DNA of 64,000 bases from Typhlomys cinereus (GCA_023101885.1 JALPQD010000089.1:6309087-6373086); one strand, 5' to 3'. Counted from the first letter of the stretch, positions 1-11,869 are shown. The notes: a model not told the origin generated them from the sequence alone. Made by a program: numbers and translations.

Positions 1-85
1 CCCACCCCGTGAGTAAGGCAGTAGAACGGTGGTCAGATCCAAGACCTGAGATAGGGGTGGGTATCACCTTCAAAGGTGTGCCTTT

Positions 86-322
86 GGGGCTGGAGAAGTG
101 GCTCAGGGGTCAAGCCTCTGCCTTGCAGGCAGAAGGTCCTGAGTTCAGATCCTAGGCAGAAAGTCCTGAGTTCGGATCCTAGACCCAACGTATAGACGCC
201 GGGCGGAAGCAGGGGCGGCCTGCGTTTCTGGTCCTGGTAGGGCAAAGTCTGTGACTCCTGGGGCAGAATAAACAAGGAGGATATGGAGGTAGGACATGGT
301 AGTTCCCGAATTCGCCCATGGT

Positions 323-364
<42 letters not shown>

Positions 365-379
365 ATTGTATAAAAAAAA
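86..379 (+). mobile_element. tRNA-related SINE, type A, complete, with 14-bp TSD
   Basis: This full copy of the window's dominant SINE starts GGGGCTGGAGAAGTGGCTCA, followed by a B-box-like GAGTTCAGATCC. The body ends in a (CA)n run, then CAATTG and an A-rich tail. A perfect 14-bp target-site duplication (AAAGGTGTGCCTTT) lies at 72-85 and 380-393, which fixes both ends. The head resembles the B2-superfamily tRNA-like head, but the body does not match the mouse B2 tail I know. The copy also carries an internal 27-bp duplication (127-153 and 154-180, two mismatches) that doubles its B-box region. Confidence 0.9.
330..360. repeat. (CA)n microsatellite in SINE tail
   Basis: An uninterrupted CA dinucleotide run sits at the 3' end of the SINE body, immediately before the CAATTG and A-tail. 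Confidence 0.9.
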
Positions 380-1246
380 AAAGGTGTGCCTTTAATGATC
401 TATGCCCCCTGCCAACTCCTTTCCCAAAGCCCCCACAGCCTTCAAAATAGCATTGAATGTTGGAGGGGGGTCAAAGGTTCAAAATGTGAGCTTTATGGGG
501 GACATTTCAGAAATTTCTATGTAAGAATCAATCTCTCTCCCCTGTCTCTCCCATGCTAGGACCAGTGTTCATGTGTAAAGACCGTGTCCTCCAGCCAATA
601 GTCACAGGATAGAGCCCGGGTGCTAATGTCCTAGCTGCCATCAGTCTTGATTGAGTCGGTTCTCCCAATCAAGCTACCGAGCCACCTGCCCCAGGCCGCT
701 GTCCCTCAGGCATTGAGACATTAAAGTTTTAAATTTGGGGTAATTTGTTACATAGTAACAGGTAACTGTTACACTCAAATGCCTCTCTTTCTCTTTCCTT
801 CATTCCTTCTTCTTCAAGTCTTGGTTCAGACTCTTCTCCTCATGGAAGCTTCCCCTAACTTCCTTCCCTGTATGCAGAGGCTGAACTTTACCCTAGGGAA
901 CGCCTCTGTGACCATCTTGCTCATTGCTCATGCATAGGACGGGTTTGACTATCCGAGCCCTGGGGGTCAGGATGTCGTCCCTGGAAAACAGGCTAAGACT
1001 AGCCCTTGAGGGTCAGCCAGAAGCTTTTACAGGAAGTGTTGGGGGAAAGATAAGCTCTATTTGTGGTAGTAACCAGCTGGAAAAACATCAGCTTGGTGCT
1101 ACATTCTGCCAACACATGGCAAAGCCCACCTCGAAATGTAGCCTGAAGTAAAGTGGGCTTGAGGGCAGGGAGAGAGACACTTACGGCTGATGTGGCTGTT
1201 GAAGTATCTGCAGTGAACTCAACTCAAACTAATAGCCACTATTACG

Positions 1247-1326
1247 CTTCTTCTGTTCTACCCTCTCCTCTCCTTCCCTCTTCCTCCCTTTCCCTCCCCT
1301 CCCCTCTATTCTCCTCTCTCTGTTTC
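1247..1326 (+). repeat. Polypyrimidine tract
   Basis: About 80 bases are almost entirely C and T (TCC/CCCT-rich), broken by only a few purines. Such tracts can adopt triplex (H-DNA) structure. It lies 3.5 kb upstream of the Ergic1 promoter and no gene is associated with it. Confidence 0.8.
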
Positions 1327-3429
1327 CATGGACAGTAGGAGTTGATCTGAGATCATGTCTACCACCTTCACATGGAAAAGTTCAGGCCAACTCATCCCCA
1401 TATCTAAAATTATGGACTTCCCATCCTGGGGGGGTCTTAAGCTTCGGAGCTTCTCGTCCTCTACTTCCACTTGGTGCCCCCGCCCTGATATCTTGCCCCA
1501 CACTTTTGCTAACCTCCTCCCTTGTCTTAAAATCAGAGCCACGCCATGCTCCTCTCTCCACGCAGAACCATGAAGAGGTGCCCGGTGAGCAAGTACATAA
1601 GGAACGAGCGTGTGCTTTCTGATTGGTCACAGGAGCGAAACAGGTAAGAAAGAACTGTCACATCCTTGGAGACCCACTTGCTGTGAGATCTAAAGCTCCT
1701 CAAGTCCTCACTGAGTTGACAAAGGGTTATTATATTTTAATCTCTTTTCATCCAGCCCAGGCCGAGCCAGTCATTCCTGCGGAACGCACACCAGTGTCCT
1801 GTTTCAGAAAAACAAATCTGACCCAGCCATTCCCAGCCTAAAACAACTTTCGGTGACGTTCTTTGTACAAATGGGTGGAAGGGAATGAGCATGTGGGTTT
1901 GGAGAAACTTTTCAGCCTTTTGTTTATGGGATGACTCATTAGCAAACACTTAGTAGGTATCTACTATATGCTGTGCTTCACACATTCTACTTCACCTTCA
2001 TGACAGACTTGCGGCAAGGAGGTTGCTATCTGCTGCTTTGTTGCCTATCGGGATGAACTTGTGTGTTAAACAATAACCGTTTGCTATCTTGTAGGAATCC
2101 AAGTTGACTCATCTGGACACCTCGGGCGGCCCAGTCAAGCTGTCTGCCAGGGCAGCCATGTCCCAAGTTACAGCGGGAGCTGACCCATCCATGTTTAAGC
2201 TCACACACATAGCAGTTGCATGCCCATGAGTTTGTAAATTCCTCGGGTGAGGATCCCTCCAAGGCAGACTTGGGATAAGACAGCTGCCTTCCCCGAGCAG
2301 CTGACCCAACAGATCTCCAGTGAGGATCCAAGACAGGAGTCGCTGTCATTCCCAGCGAGGAATCGACACAGTGCAGTCACGCATGGGGCAACTGCAGCCG
2401 ATCCACCACAGAGAAGGAATTATTACGCTTTACTTTAAAAGGGACGCACCAGCTTCCAGGTCTCCCGACCAGAGAGTTCTCTGACCCCAGAAGTCATCTT
2501 GTTCTTCAAGCCGGCTGGTGTGAGAGGGAGGAGCTGCAGAAAGAGAGTGGGGATACTGTGTCCTTCCGGGCTGCGATACAACGGGCCTACCTGGGACTCG
2601 GTGGCTTGAGCCCTTGTTACCATCGCAGCTTCTAGGGGTCAGGATTCAGGAGCAGCTGTGCTGGGTGGTTCTGACTCAGGCTGGGGTTCAAGTTCCGACG
2701 CTTGACCTAAGCTTGGGACTAGCTGACTTCCTAGAGGCTCCCTCACCTGGCTGCAGGCAGAAGGCCTTAGACACTTCAATCCCTGTAAGAGACTCACGCA
2801 TGACCACCCTACGCGGCCGCTGGACTTCCCCCAGAGCAAGTGATTCAAGAGTCCAAGGAGGAAGGTGTCATGTCTTTTGTAACCTAGTTCAGGAGTCATC
2901 CATTCTGTAACATCCTGTGGGTTGCGCAGGCCAGTCCTCTTCATTGGGAGAGGTGATTGATTACATAAGGGGACAGATGAGAACGATGGGAGGCTGGCCA
3001 CCCCAGGGTCCTACGAGATCAAGAACCCCCAACTTCAGCTGCTCCTAGGCCACTGCTGTGCTCTGACCCAGGGCAGTCAATACATTGACACACGGTTGGT
3101 CTTCTTAGCTCCTGTCTCTTCATCCCCTGGGTAGATGAACCATCTGGGATTCAGTCTGCTTTGCTTCTAAACTTCGACATTCCCACAGAGCCCTTGTTGG
3201 TGTGTCCGCTTCACCCCCATCTTCTCTGTCCTGTCAGTTCATCTGCCTTGGCTATTCTGTCTTTCACATGTTCCTTCTACACACACACACCGAGGTTCTG
3301 CGTGGGAGTCTGCCGGGATTCCTCCCTAGCCAGCTAATCCAACCACAAATTGTGTCAAGTCCTTCTGAAGAAACTTACGGGGCACCAATAGAGGGGACAG
3401 TCTAGTAACTTGGGCAGATGGGTTAGTAA

Positions 3430-3860
3430 AGGTTCAGATATAAGTGTCAAAAAATCCAAAATAACAGCAGTTTCAATAAGATAGATGTTTATTTGTGTCT
3501 AATGTAGAAACATGGAACTGCTTAGCGATGAGATCCTTCTATCTCGTTGTTCTGCTGTGTGACTTCCATCTCATAACCCATATGGCATCCACATGTCACA
3601 TAGCCAGATAAAGAAAGTGCACAGGGGGGCAGAGAGCATACATCAACTGTTCCAAAAGCTCTCATAAGACATGACGGCTAGAATTCAAGCACAGCATTAC
3701 TTAGCTGCAAGAGAAGCTGGGAAATGTAAGTTTCATATACCAGCCAAATTAGCAGTTTCCTTCCTCTGCAAAAATGGCAACACTAATCAATCTATATTGC
3801 ATCTACTCAGTGCTAGAGACTCTTTGGTGGGTATTCACTGCCCTTGGAGGTCTTGCTGAA
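3430..3860 (-). mobile_element. Ancient interspersed repeat remnant (class not assigned)
   Basis: The stretch beginning near AACAGCAGTTTCAATAAGA and running to GAAGCTGGGAAATGTAAG resembles a common mammalian dispersed repeat that contains a 'TTTATTT...' opening and a 'GCTGGGAAATGTAG' motif. I cannot name the family with confidence. No target-site duplication is visible and the copy is heavily diverged. Confidence 0.35.
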
Positions 3861-4569
3861 TGCATATCTGGCTTAGAGGCTCTGGGCTGAGCATGTTCCC
3901 TGTGATGCCCAAGCAGCTAGTCTTTGGACCACCTTCTGAAAGATGGATCAAGTGTTCTTGTCATATGCCCTCTATTCTACTTAGTGCCTGAAGGCTCCAC
4001 ATTCTTCCTGCTGCTCCCAAGGTGCCCTGCTTTTTGAACATGGAACCCCGTTTTCCTTCTTGGTCCCCCCCAAATCCCGTACTATTACAACCTTGAAAAG
4101 GGAGCCAGTGACAGAACCCAGAGAAGTTCAGAGGCCAGATTGTGTCTTCCATAGTTGTGGCCTTAGTTCAGCTGCCATCTACTCTAGTCTATTAAGCACA
4201 GGGAGCTACTCTGTGTTTCTGCTTTTTTGTTGTTGTGGTTGTTTTGTTTTGTTTTTGAGAACCCAGGCTCAAAGGGCAATCAGCTCTACACCTGGGACTA
4301 AGTCACACTGCAGCACCTCTGGGTAACCCGCAAATCCTGCTGGACTGACTCAGGGAATAACCGTGGGCACCAGTGGAACTCTTTGGCGCCGACAGGTGCC
4401 CTCCATCCCGCGGAGTGGTGGAGCCTTACTGGATGCCTTGCTATGCCAGGGTTCTATTTTCTCCTTTGATGCCCAGGAAAGCCCCTGTCGATTCCCTGGA
4501 TCCACACAACTCAATGGCATCGCCTTGCAGACAGAAAAATCTTGCAACTTGGGGGTAGAGGGACTGGCT

Positions 4570-5080
4570 CCAGGCCCTAGGAGCGAACGCTGAGGGTGAT
4601 CAGACCCCCTCCCATCCGCCCGCGGGTGCAGGGGCCCCAGCCCGAGCCGCGAAGCCCCAGCCCGCTGCGGTCCCACAGTCCTCCGGCCCCTTTAATCGGG
4701 CAGCGGAAGGGGCGGCCAGGGGTGGCGGGCGGCGCCCAATGGGCTGCGCGGAGCGTCACTTCCCGGCGGCGGGAGGCGAGTGGCGAGCGGTGAGCGGCGG
4801 GGGGCAGCTGGCGGGGGCGGGGCGGCCGAGGAGGCGTTGGCAGCGGGCTCGGACCCACGCGGCGCTGCGGCCCGCCTGGCCTGCAACGCTCCCACCCCCG
4901 GCGCGGCGGCACGATGCCCTTTGACTTCAGGAGGTGAGTGTGGCCCGGCTCCCGACGCCCTCTGTGCAGGCGTGGACCCCTCCCGCTGCAAGCAAAGCGG
5001 CGCCCATCCCACCCCCATGCGGCCCGGTGCATGCCCTGGGGGCCGCGGCCTCACCCCGAAGCCAGCCCAAGTCCTGGAGC
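4570..5080 (+). promoter_or_regulatory. Ergic1: CpG-island promoter of Ergic1
   Basis: This is a GC-rich stretch dense in CpG, in a window otherwise poor in CpG, and it surrounds the first coding exon. No TATA box is visible. A CCAAT box (CCAATGGG) starts at 4736, an ETS-like CACTTCCC lies near 4758, and overlapping GC boxes (GGGGGCGGGGCGG) lie at 4813-4825. All are usual in TATA-less housekeeping promoters. Initiation probably falls between about 4745 and 4850, but the sequence does not fix the start site. No ATG occurs between 4742 and the Ergic1 start codon, so the first ATG downstream of the CCAAT box is the coding one. The promoter type fits a broadly expressed secretory-pathway gene. 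Confidence 0.85.
4914..4933 (+). CDS. Ergic1: Ergic1 coding exon 1 (N-terminal MPFDFR plus two bases)
   Basis: This is the first coding exon of ERGIC1 (ERGIC-32), a two-pass membrane protein that cycles between the ER, the intermediate compartment and the cis-Golgi and associates with the ERGIC2/ERGIC3 (Erv41/Erv46-type) cargo-receptor complex. Only 20 coding bases are present: ATG CCC TTT GAC TTC AGG AG, followed by the donor GTGAGTG at 4934. The last two bases join the first base of exon 2 to give Arg, so the protein begins MPFDFRRFDIYRK, which I recognise as the conserved ERGIC1 N-terminus. The start has A at -3 (acgATGC). An in-frame TGA at 4791 closes the frame upstream, so no N-terminal extension is possible from this transcript. 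The 5' UTR upstream is GC-rich. The identification rests on this exon together with exons 2 and 3. Confidence 0.93.
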
Positions 5081-5744
5081 CCCAACTCACACCCGGCGTG
5101 CAGCTGGGAACAGCCAACCCGACTCCCTTTCGCAAAGCGGGGGTCTCCAGCACGCCTACGATACCTTCACTCCCCTCCCCCAAACGGCAAAGCATAGCTG
5201 CTTCCCGCTCCCCGTGGGGGACCAGTCAGCTGCCCCCACCAGCTCGCTCCCCTTGTGGACCCCACCCCAGGTGACAGGTGGAGCGGGGCGTCTCGCCTGC
5301 ACCCTGGGATCACAGACTTTGTTGTCTCTCTCCAGTCTGTCTGCTGGCAGCTGCAGAGGTTTAGCTCTTCAGAGACTGAAGCACCAGATTTGGAGGCCTG
5401 CCTCCCCCTCCCCCAGCCCCGGTCCTGTGTCCTGGTGATAGTGCAGTGAGGGGAGAGGGGGGCCTTGAACAGGGCTCCTGGACGGGTCAGGCTCCCTGCT
5501 CGGGTCCTGCTGCCTCATGGTGCACTGTAGTGCAGCCTGCCATTCTGGAAGCCAGCGTCGGAGGGGTGAGGGGTGGGATGCAGACATTCCTTTGTGAAAG
5601 AAGCTCTCAGGGATGCCCTGGGAAGATAGTAGGGGGCCTTTGCATTAGGATTTCCTTCTAGAAGACTTGGTCAGGGTGCAGGACTCCCCCCCACTCACCC
5701 CCTCTGCTCAGCTGGCCTCACTCACTCAGCCAAGTGTCTGTCGG

Positions 5745-5800
5745 GTCTGAGAATTTCATTGGTTTCTTCACTTGCAAATTGGGGCTAAAAATATGGTCCC
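5745..5800 (+). mobile_element. MIR core fragment
   Basis: The pattern TTTCTTCACTTGCAAATTGG followed by GGC matches the conserved 'GTTTCCTCATCTGTAAAATGGGG' end of mammalian-wide MIR SINEs. It is short and diverged. Confidence 0.5.
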
Positions 5801-6794
5801 CACCTGGGAGGCCGGAGAACCTGAAACATCAGTGGCCGGGGCTGCTCGTTCTAAAACTCATAAGTAGAACATTTGTAGATGAGGGGCTCTTGGCGGGTGT
5901 TCCACTGCCCACACCACTAGATCCTCTGATGTGGAAGAAGGCAGGGTTGGCATCCCATGGTATTTAGGCCTAAAGGCCATAGGATTTAGGCCTAAAGAGA
6001 ACATTTGTCTGAGCAGATGATGTGTTTCTAGGATGCCCTGGGCACTGGTGCCATCTGACAAACATTTGCCAGCTTCATGCTCCTTTGAAGCAACCCCACA
6101 GTTGGTATGCAGGCTGTGAGACAAATGTCGACACAGGGCAGCTTTGAATCCCGGCAGTTCCAGTGGTGGAGTTCTGGGGAAGTCCTGGTACTGCGTCCAT
6201 GCTGCCAGAGCTGCAGGTGGCATATCCGTTCCTGGGTCCCCACGCCTCCCCAGGGCTGCAGACGGTCAAGCTTCCTACTGATGGCTTCTGGTCACGTAAC
6301 TCCTTCTCCTGCCCCCCCTTCCAGTGTGCTGTGAGCCAGGCTGGCCTAGGCCCCAGCTGGAATTTTGTGGGACAGGTATGGTGCAACAAGGAAAACAGAT
6401 GGGGAGTCAGCTCTCATCTTTGGCAGAAGGGGGTGCAGCTCAACTCTGAGTGACCGCTGCCCCGGGGGCTTTCTGAGCATAGTCCAGGTCCCGAGAGTCC
6501 AGCTGCTTGCTGAGTCTCGCCACAGGGTGATGGGAGTGGACTCGTGTCTCCGTGGCTGCCCCTTGGAGGGTGCGCCATGTGTGCCCAGCAAGTTCGTCCT
6601 CTTTCACATGTTACTGCTTAAGTGCATCAGGATCGAATGCAAGGGAAGTTTCCAGCATCACACAGTTCCCCCCAGCTCCATCCTTAGGATGTGGCGTTTC
6701 CAGAGACAGGGCGTCTCCTGGCTGGTCCCAGGAGCCGGTGCACAAGGCGAATCCACCACCGCGGGGGCAGACGTGAGCTCCACTCCCTTGTCAG

Positions 6795-7150
6795 CTGTTG
6801 CAGTTGTCCATAAATTCACAGCCACAGAGCTTAGGGTAACAGTGGGAAGTTTTATTCTTGCTTACAATTCTTCCATTCTCCGTTAGAATTCTTAGTCCAG
6901 CTTGGCAGGAGAGTGGAGCCGGGGAATGGACCTACACCCTATCCATAGGGATTGCCGAGAGAGGGGCAAACCTCACTTGCCAGACGGCAGGTCTGCCAAA
7001 GTATGCCAGAGTATGCCCACTTACTGACCCAGCTCCCTCCATCTTACCCCACCCCCCAGGGAATAGCCCCACCCACCATGGGCTGCTGTGCCCAGAACTC
7101 AGGCCTCTCTTGTTAGGTTGACACCTGTATCTAACGACCATGTCAACCAA
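6795..7150 (-). mobile_element. MaLR-like LTR remnant, family copy 1
   Basis: Read on the minus strand this stretch runs from a GTCAACCT-type start, through GGTAAGATGGAGGGAGCTG, to AGAATAAAAC near the 3' end, then a TGAATTTATGG...TGCA ending. The same order of motifs recurs at 35.9-36.3 kb and 40.96-41.17 kb, so this is a dispersed family. The AATAAA near the 3' end and the overall form suggest a solo LTR of the rodent ERVL-MaLR kind. No coding remnant is present. Confidence 0.55.
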
Positions 7151-7821
7151 AAAGGAGTTCGCATCTTTTAAACCACAGGGAAGGGGTCCCTCCATGGGGG
7201 AAAGGTCTTCCTTGTGTGTAGGTGACACTAGGGTAAGGTAGCACATTGGGGTATTGACCCAGAAGTCTCAGCTTTGGGGGGAGAAAGGGAATCTTGGAGG
7301 GTCCATCATCCTATCAGATCTTTAAATGGTGGGGAGTGTAGAGGAGCATTTAGTGGTTAAAACTCTCCCCCCCCACACCCCTGCTAGTTCAAGGCCAAGG
7401 GAAACCAGGCTTCTGTTGCTCTTCCTTGAAGGCTTTGCGTCTTACTTAACTCAGGTGCGTTTTCCAGTCTGTGCATTGAGTGTGATTAGCACCTGCATGC
7501 AAGGACTGTGGAAAGATGAGGGCGTGTGGAAGGTGTTAGATCCAGAGCGAGAGCCGGGGAAATACTCTCAGTGTTTGTGGCCTCTCGACTTGGCACCTGT
7601 CTCTCTCCACTCTGTGGTTTGCTAAGGGCAACGCTTCTTCTCTCCTTCCCTCCCGTCAGTACCTGCGCTCCCAAGAGTAAGGATTTGCACCCGGTTTATT
7701 CACGGTCGTTTGTCCAGCACCTACAGTGGTGCTGGGGCCACAGCTGCCCTTTGGAAATGTCTCTCTGGTTTGCCACTGGGGCTGGAGGCACGGTGTGATT
7801 GTGTGTCAGCCGTCACTGCAG

Positions 7822-7885
7822 AATTCTGCACCTCATGCACGCTAATCAAGCACTCCGCCACAGTTATACTCTAAGCCCCCCCTCC
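7822..7885 (-). mobile_element. ID-like tRNA-derived SINE remnant
   Basis: The complement reads like an ID head (GGGGCTTAGAGTATAACTGT...GAGTGCTTGATTAGCGTGCA), with recognisable A-box and B-box regions. It is diverged and short. Confidence 0.5.
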
Positions 7886-8791
7886 CCCCGCCCCTCACCA
7901 CCTTCTTCCTTGAATTTCCTTTTCCAAGTTTCGTGTGGAGGTTACAGTGGGGGGCACAGGGCCCTGCCTGAGCCTGGGGCTTTTAACAGTAGTTGCTTGT
8001 TCTGCTCCTGTTGGAACTGTTTACAGAAGGTGGACACTGATTTGTGGAGTTGACCCCGTGACCTAGATCCGTGGGCGTTGTCGCCTGTTCCGGCTGCTGG
8101 AGACCAGGTGGCACCTGCCGCTCCCAACTCCTGAGGCGGCGGTGGCACCCTTCCCAAGGGAGGGGAGAACAGTGTGGGGCAGTCCCAGACCCCTGACGGC
8201 CTCCACAAATGCAGCCCCTGAGTTGAAACCCCTAGTCTAGAAGGCTGCTGTCTCTGGCCAGCTGTGCCCGGGGGTCTCCGGGCGCTCACTTTAAGGAGGT
8301 GTGGAAACCAGTGCCCCCTCACTTGGCAGGGCAGTTGCTGGGGCAAGTGAGAGATCCTGGAATGTAAGACCGGACACTGGATTCGTGGGATGAAGTCAAA
8401 CAGTCCTGCTGAGGTTGAGGAAGCATTGAGAATGTCAGGGCGGGGACAGCACAGCTGGGACGCTCTGTGCCCTTTGCGCGTGGGCCCCGTGTGCGTGTGG
8501 ACTCTGTGCAGAAGCAGCGCGGGTCGCTGTGGAGCTGCCTGTATCACCTCCATCATCACCCCTCGCTCTGGCCTTCCGAGGGCCTCTCTTTCCCTGGGAG
8601 TCTAGGAGTTTGTTTTGGGGTGTCTGCAGTGCCAGTGCACAGCTGGGCAGGTGCTGCCCCCCTGAGCCATGCCCCCAGCGGGCCCTTCTGAAGTCACCCT
8701 GAGGTTTTTTTGTTCATCCCAGATTCAACCTCCACATGGGTCAAGGGCATGACAGTGAGTGCTTCCACAGAGCTGTGTCCGATGGGCCCTG

Positions 8792-8868
8792 CAGACATCT
8801 GGAGACCCCCGTGGCAGGCTACGACCAGACATCTGGAGACCCTCACCCCATGGCAGGCTAAGCCCAGG
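8792..8868. repeat. Two-unit tandem duplication, 34-bp period
   Basis: CAGACATCTGGAGACC recurs at 8792 and 8826 with related sequence after it (GGCAGGCTA), giving two diverged units. Confidence 0.7.
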
Positions 8869-9757
8869 TATCTCTGGAGATGCTGAGCACAGTTAGCCTG
8901 TAGTCTGCCTGTCACATTCCAGAAAGTACTAGAGGCTACCATTTATAAGAGTGAGAGGAAATTCAGGACGGGGTGGATGGCGTGCAAAGGCTTTTGAGTT
9001 CATCGGGCATCTATTAAGTGCTTGACACTGTTGATAGGGTCTCACAGGCCCCTCGTTCACTTACCCCACCTGGGATGTGGGGTTGCTCAGGAAAGACTCC
9101 GTCCGCAGGAAGAACCCTGGCTGCCTTTGCTGCAGTGCGGCCAGAGTGCAGATGTCTTGTGTTCTGCGGCAAAAGCTGTTTTTCCCACTCAGTAAATTCA
9201 GAGCAAAGCGAAACCCCTTTTAGCTGGATGTATTGCCCTCCTGTTCAATCACTCTTACCCAGCCCAGTCCCTCCTGAAGCCCCAGACTATCCCTAGGTTC
9301 TCCCTCCCACCTCTCTTCCACATGCTGATTCTAGAATATTCTAGAACGATCGTTTGCTTATTCTGGAGAGCCTAGGGGTTTCCATGCTGAGCCCTGGTGC
9401 TGAGAGCTGGTTTTACCCCTCCCCCTGGCATGGAAATTCCTCCTCCTGGTTCTTCAAAGTCAGCGAGTCTGGGCGCGGCTGCCGCTGGCATCATTTAGGC
9501 AATCAGAGAGTTGGCCCAGGTGTGGTATTGGCTAAGGCCTTCTGAGGACTGCGATACGTGTCCCCACCAGGCAGGGTTGCTCCAAGTTGGGAGAGCCAAT
9601 AGTCATGGAGAGCTAACTAGTGCCTCAAGAAGCAGGTCTGCCTGGCCCAGGTTGGCACGGCTGGGGAGTAGAGTTCAGCCCCCCCACACCCCGGCCCTCC
9701 TTTATGAGGCTCTGTTGTCTATTTCTCCATTTACACAGCACCAGCGAGGGGCTTTAT

Positions 9758-9942
9758 CTATTTTCGGCAGTCCAGGGTATCAAACTCAGTTTGATCAGTG
9801 GTCTCCCATTTAGCTACACTCCCTGCCCTCCCTGTTGAGACCAGATCTTGCTGACTTGCTCAGACTGGCCTGGAATTTGCAATCCTCCTTCCTCAGCTGC
9901 CTGGATAGTGGATCACAGGCGTGCACTGTTGTGCCTAGTGGG
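9758..9942 (-). mobile_element. Adjacent ID-like and B1-like SINE remnants
   Basis: On the + strand an antisense ID-like part (about 9758-9832: GGTATCAAACTCAG...TTTAGCTACACTCC) is followed directly by an antisense B1-like part (about 9834-9942: GAGACCAGATCTTGCTGACT...CACAGGCGTGCACT). Read in SINE orientation the B1 part comes first and the ID part second. This could be a dimeric SINE or two separate insertions. Confidence 0.55.
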
Positions 9943-11264
9943 TCTATCCTGGGCTTCAAAGTGAAGTTCCCACAGCACTGTTGGGAGCAGGATCTCAGTG
10001 CCAGGCCTGAATCTGAAGCCGCCCTCTGGCAAGATCCTCAGGTGGTCACACACGCTTGAATGCTAAGCCCTCCTCTGTGAGATTCACTTGGCGCTTCAGC
10101 TCCCCCAGCTCTGGTGCCTTCCGCAAGGCTCTGAAAAGTCCTGCGTAGAAGGAACCAGTCTCTCAGTTCAATCTTGTTTGTGCCAGATGTGTAATCTAAG
10201 GTGCCCTGTTGTTGAGTGCTTGGCACCATCTCTCAGAACAGAAGCACAGCCCTAATTGATCCTTTAAGGAAGTGGTAATTAGCCTAATTGTCTGTTGTCA
10301 ACTTTAACTCGTTGGTCTATTAACCTAATTACATTGGTAGGGTATACGGGAAAGTACAGGATAGGAAAAAAGCCTCTAACGCTGCTATGCACTTGTTCTT
10401 AAAATCTGTGGCCCATGGCAGAGGCGGGAGGAGTCCTGGCGGCCCGTGCCGTGCAGAACAGGGATTAACAGCAGGCGGCTGTGCAAATATCACATGCAGT
10501 TAGTCCTGTGTTACATCCATGAAATCTGGCTTCCCTGCTGGTGCCTCAGGGAGGCCCTGGGCACTGGGCACACCTAAGGCCATGATGTCCTGTCCTTGAC
10601 CACCAGCCATCCTCCTGAACCTGTAGCCAAACCTGCCCGGAGCAGAGCTGGACAGGAAGCCGGAGCTGTTTGCAATGGACTAGCTGTTCTGTTTAATCAA
10701 ACAGTGCAGACTCCATCCAAGATGTGAGGCTTAGCTGTAGTTAAGAGCAATTAAGTGAACTCACAGGCTGCGTGTGCGTAACCCGATTTTAAAAATGCAC
10801 AGCGGACCCCAGCGTACAGCTCTTGAAAGAAACAAATGACCAGTGTCACCGAGAAATGGGAAATGCAAATCGAAGCCAGTGCGTGCTGGCGCCTCACACC
10901 GGGTGGATGTGGGCAGGATCCCAGCAGCCCCTCCCTCCTCCATTCCCCGTGAGGCTGGGTCTTGGGTCTCTCCCAAGGGGAGGAAATGATGGTCGCTGGT
11001 TACCTGGTGTTTCTGTAGTCCGACTGTGAGTGTCTTGCCGGTACATTACAGGACTTAAACCACACTGGGCAAGTCATGACTAGGACTTCATATTCTTTGT
11101 TTTCGATGTGCTCTTTTAATAAAATTTAAGATACGCTTATCATGAAGTCGTGGATACCATCAGGATACAGAGCCGGCTGTGTCAAGCGTGCTAGAAGGTC
11201 CATGTTTTAGAGTTGAGCTACATTAATTCAGGCTTTGAAATGGGATGCTCTTTTTAAAATTACT

Positions 11265-11420
11265 TTTTATTCTTTGAAACTTTCGTGCATAAATACAATG
11301 CATTTCTATGTTTTCACCCCCTATTCCTTCCCATCACCCCCAACCCCCCCCCGCCACTCGTTCTCCGTTCCAGTCAGTCTCCCACCCTGCCCCCCTGACT
11401 GTGTGGTCCACTGAGCTTCA
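11265..11420. mobile_element. Possible LINE-1 3' UTR-type fragment
   Basis: TTTTTATTCTTTGAAACTTTCGTGC followed by ATACAATGCATTTCTATG and a C-rich stretch resembles rodent L1-associated sequence (the 'TTTCATACATGTATACAATG' motif followed by CACCCC). It is diverged and no end is defined. Confidence 0.35.
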
Positions 11421-11869
11421 GGCAGGACGCCTGCATTGGCAAGTGCCCAAGTACCTGCTGGGCAGGAATGGCTTGCCAGTGGGAAACGCTGGTGCAGAAG
11501 CTCCGCGTTCTTGTTTGACATTAGTCAAAACAGTCCCAAGCCGTCTCTCAGAGCAGGGCTGTATCTCCCAGGCCCTCCTCCCTCCCCCACGGCGAGGGAT
11601 TGATAGGCCAGCTGTCGTGGAGGTCTAATGGAAATAGACATCACTGCAGAGAGTTCTGGGGTGCAGCTCTGTTATGAACAGAGGGTACTGTCTGGCAGCA
11701 GCCCCCCTATCCTCGGGCTCCTCCATTCCCTGAGTCTTGGGACTGGGGCTGATTTTGGCGTCCTCTTTAGGGCTGAGCATTAACGTGGAGGATTCTTTGT
11801 ATAACTGAAATTTCATATCCATTGAGCAGCCCTCTCCCATTTGAGTTGACCCATTTTGGGGAATGTTTT

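Larger units (their letters stand above)
1..4569. other. Upstream flank of Ergic1, no gene recognised
   Basis: This is intergenic-type sequence upstream of the CpG island. It holds a SINE at the left edge, a pyrimidine tract near 1.25 kb and an old interspersed repeat at about 3.43-3.86 kb. The other sequence (roughly 400-1240, 1330-3400, 3870-4560) shows no exon-like or domain-like signal that I can recognise. In human and mouse the neighbouring gene on this side is DUSP1, from established knowledge. Nothing resembling its coding sequence is visible here. Confidence 0.7.

Noticed and set aside
86..180. Possible tRNA gene from A-box and B-box motifs
   Set aside because: The motifs belong to the head of a SINE with target-site duplications. 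No cloverleaf with a proper acceptor stem is formed.
4577..5438. Several 150-170-codon frames on both strands over the CpG island
   Set aside because: They are typical stop-poor GC-rich artefacts. The real coding content is the 20-bp first exon with its GT donor.
7942..8559. 205-codon minus-strand frame in GC-rich intron
   Set aside because: There is no similarity to any family I know and no splice or promoter context. GC-rich sequence is poor in stop codons.
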